A stretch of DNA of 13,907 nt from JACZQZ01 sp046756945. Its GTDB lineage: Bacteria; Pseudomonadota; Alphaproteobacteria; Rhodospirillales; 2-02-FULL-58-16. Both the position numbers and the translations under genes were made by a program. This document shows positions 12,894 to 13,907 of this stretch, piece by piece. The number at the start of each line of letters is the position of its first letter. Positions within the stretch are counted from its first letter, which is position 1. The stretch is taken from positions 1-13,907 of the forward strand of contig JBHHXI010000082.1 in assembly GCA_046756945.1 (NCBI GenBank), written 5' to 3'. Below the pieces are notes generated by a model. The model worked only from the letters and a program-made list of their open reading frames with translations. It made no database searches and was not told the DNA's origin.

Positions 12894-13820
12894 TCAACTT
12901 CCCGTCAACACGCGCACGTGGGCCGCGGCGCTGGCGGCAAGGGATTCCAGGTCATACCCGCCCTCCAGCGCCGAGACCACACGTCCGGCGCAGCATTCCC
13001 CGGCCACCGCCATGAGTTCCCGGGTCAGCCACGCGTAATCGTCCTCGGTGAGGGCGATCTGGGCCAGCGGATCGCGGACATGGGCGTCGAACCCGGCCGA
13101 GATGATGAGCAGCTCCGGCTGGAAGCCCTTGAGCCGGGGCAGGATGCGCCCGCTCCAGCCGGCGCGGAACTCGGCCGAGCCGCTGCCCGGCGCAAGCTCC
13201 ACGTTGACGATGTTGCCCACCCCTTCCTCGGCCTCGCTGCCGGTGCCCGGGTAGAAGGGAAACTGGTGGCTGGAGGCGTAAAACAGGCCGGCGTCACGTT
13301 CGAAGGCGGACTGGGTGCCGTTGCCGTGGTGCACGTCGAAGTCGACGACCGCGACCCGCTCCAGCCCGTGGACGGCGCGCGCGTGCCCGGCCGCCACGGC
13401 GACGTTGTTGAAGACGCAGAATCCCATGGCCTGGGCGGCCTCGGCATGGTGCCCCGGAGGCCGCACCGCGCAAAACGCGTTGTCGGCCTCGCCGCCGATG
13501 ACCGCGGCGGCGGCGGCCGTGACCGCGCCCGCCGCCCGCAGCGCCGCCTCGCCGGAGGCCGGCGACAGCGCGGTGTCGGGATCGAGATGCACGTGGCCGG
13601 ATTTGGGGACCGCGTCGAGGACCGCCGCCACGTACCCGGGAGCGTGCACGCGCTCGATGTCGGCGATGTCCGCCTTCGGCGCCTCGCGGCGGTCGAGCAG
13701 GACGAACTCTTCGCTGTCCAGGGCCGCCAGCACCGCCTCCAGGCGGGCGGGGTTCTCCGGGTGGCGGGCGCCGGGATCGTGCTCGGCGCAGGCGGGATGG
13801 CTGTACAGCAAGGTGGTCAT
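12894..13820 (-). CDS. Histone deacetylase family protein (class II HDAC-like / AcuC-type deacetylase)
   Basis: The 308-residue zinc-dependent amidohydrolase has all catalytic elements of the HDAC superfamily: RPPGHHA with H124-H125, GFCVFNNVAVAA (133-144), the zinc-site VVDFDVHHGNGTQ (158-170, D162 and H164), the third ligand D245 in ISAGFDAH, and EGGYDL with Tyr289. Bacterial members deacetylate small molecules such as acetylpolyamines, or proteins; the substrate here is unknown. The ATG at 13820 (MTTLLYSHP) fits the family N-terminus. A GTG four codons upstream (13832) is possible but has no ribosome site. The gene precedes xseB-ispA-dxs in many alphaproteobacteria, a conserved neighbourhood without a known functional link. 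Confidence 0.94.
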   Translation of the reverse strand: MTTLLYSHPACAEHDPGARHPENPARLEAVLAALDSEEFVLLDRREAPKADIADIERVHAPGYVAAVLDAVPKSGHVHLDPDTALSPASGEAALRAAGAVTAAAAAVIGGEADNAFCAVRPPGHHAEAAQAMGFCVFNNVAVAAGHARAVHGLERVAVVDFDVHHGNGTQSAFERDAGLFYASSHQFPFYPGTGSEAEEGVGNIVNVELAPGSGSAEFRAGWSGRILPRLKGFQPELLIISAGFDAHVRDPLAQIALTEDDYAWLTRELMAVAGECCAGRVVSALEGGYDLESLAASAAAHVRVLTGS

Positions 13821-13907
13821 GGCGGGCCACACGCACGATGGTGAACGGGTCGCGGCGCATTGTGCTCGAAAGACGGGGCGATGGCCACCGCCGTATTGCG
13901 CCCGCGG

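Noticed and set aside
13821..13907. Possible start of another gene at the right edge
   Set aside because: Neither strand gives a recognisable protein in these 87 bases; the open frames are short and lack motifs.

Overview
The window looks like a chromosomal segment of an alphaproteobacterium, probably related to Rhodospirillales. This is an inference from protein families, high GC in most genes, and two gene neighbourhoods typical of that class: a pdxH / 17-kDa-antigen-like lipoprotein / fabI / aroC cluster, and a histone-deacetylase-like / xseB / ispA / dxs / tlyA cluster. It has the feel of a metagenome contig, and two places need checking as possible misjoins.

Layout. Positions 1-193 (minus) hold the 5' part of a metallophosphoesterase gene. 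Positions 256-1029 (minus) hold an in-frame three-part chimera: the N-terminal half of a UspA protein, then a piece of a sucrose-phosphate-synthase-type glycosyltransferase, then the C-terminus of an NFACT/RqcH-like protein. Composition drops sharply where the UspA part ends, so roughly the first 640 bases come from a different source than the rest. Next, on the minus strand, are pdxH, a FieF-like cation efflux gene and a kinase-like/P-loop two-domain gene (4341 down to 1196). A lipoprotein gene (4513-4989, plus) diverges from pdxH. A 367-base gap (4990-5356) follows with hairpins, a short tandem repeat and two terminator-like structures, then fabI and aroC (plus). From the right end, on the minus strand, run the HDAC-like gene, xseB, ispA, dxs, dapB and tlyA.

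Between dapB and tlyA, on the plus strand, sits a low-GC MNT-HEPN pair of the type VII toxin-antitoxin kind. The HEPN gene carries a one-base frameshift. The region is bracketed by an exact 22-bp direct repeat, one copy inside tlyA and one directly after the dapB stop. The DapB protein itself lacks the catalytic histidine pair of classical DapB.

How the genes work together: dxs and ispA supply early and middle steps of isoprenoid synthesis (DXP, then farnesyl diphosphate). fabI serves fatty acid elongation, aroC makes chorismate, pdxH makes pyridoxal phosphate, and tlyA modifies rRNA. The MNT-HEPN pair and the left-end chimera are the accessory or disrupted parts. The last 87 bases (13821-13907) show no gene I can support. 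I saw no tRNA, rRNA, CRISPR array, transposase or integrase.
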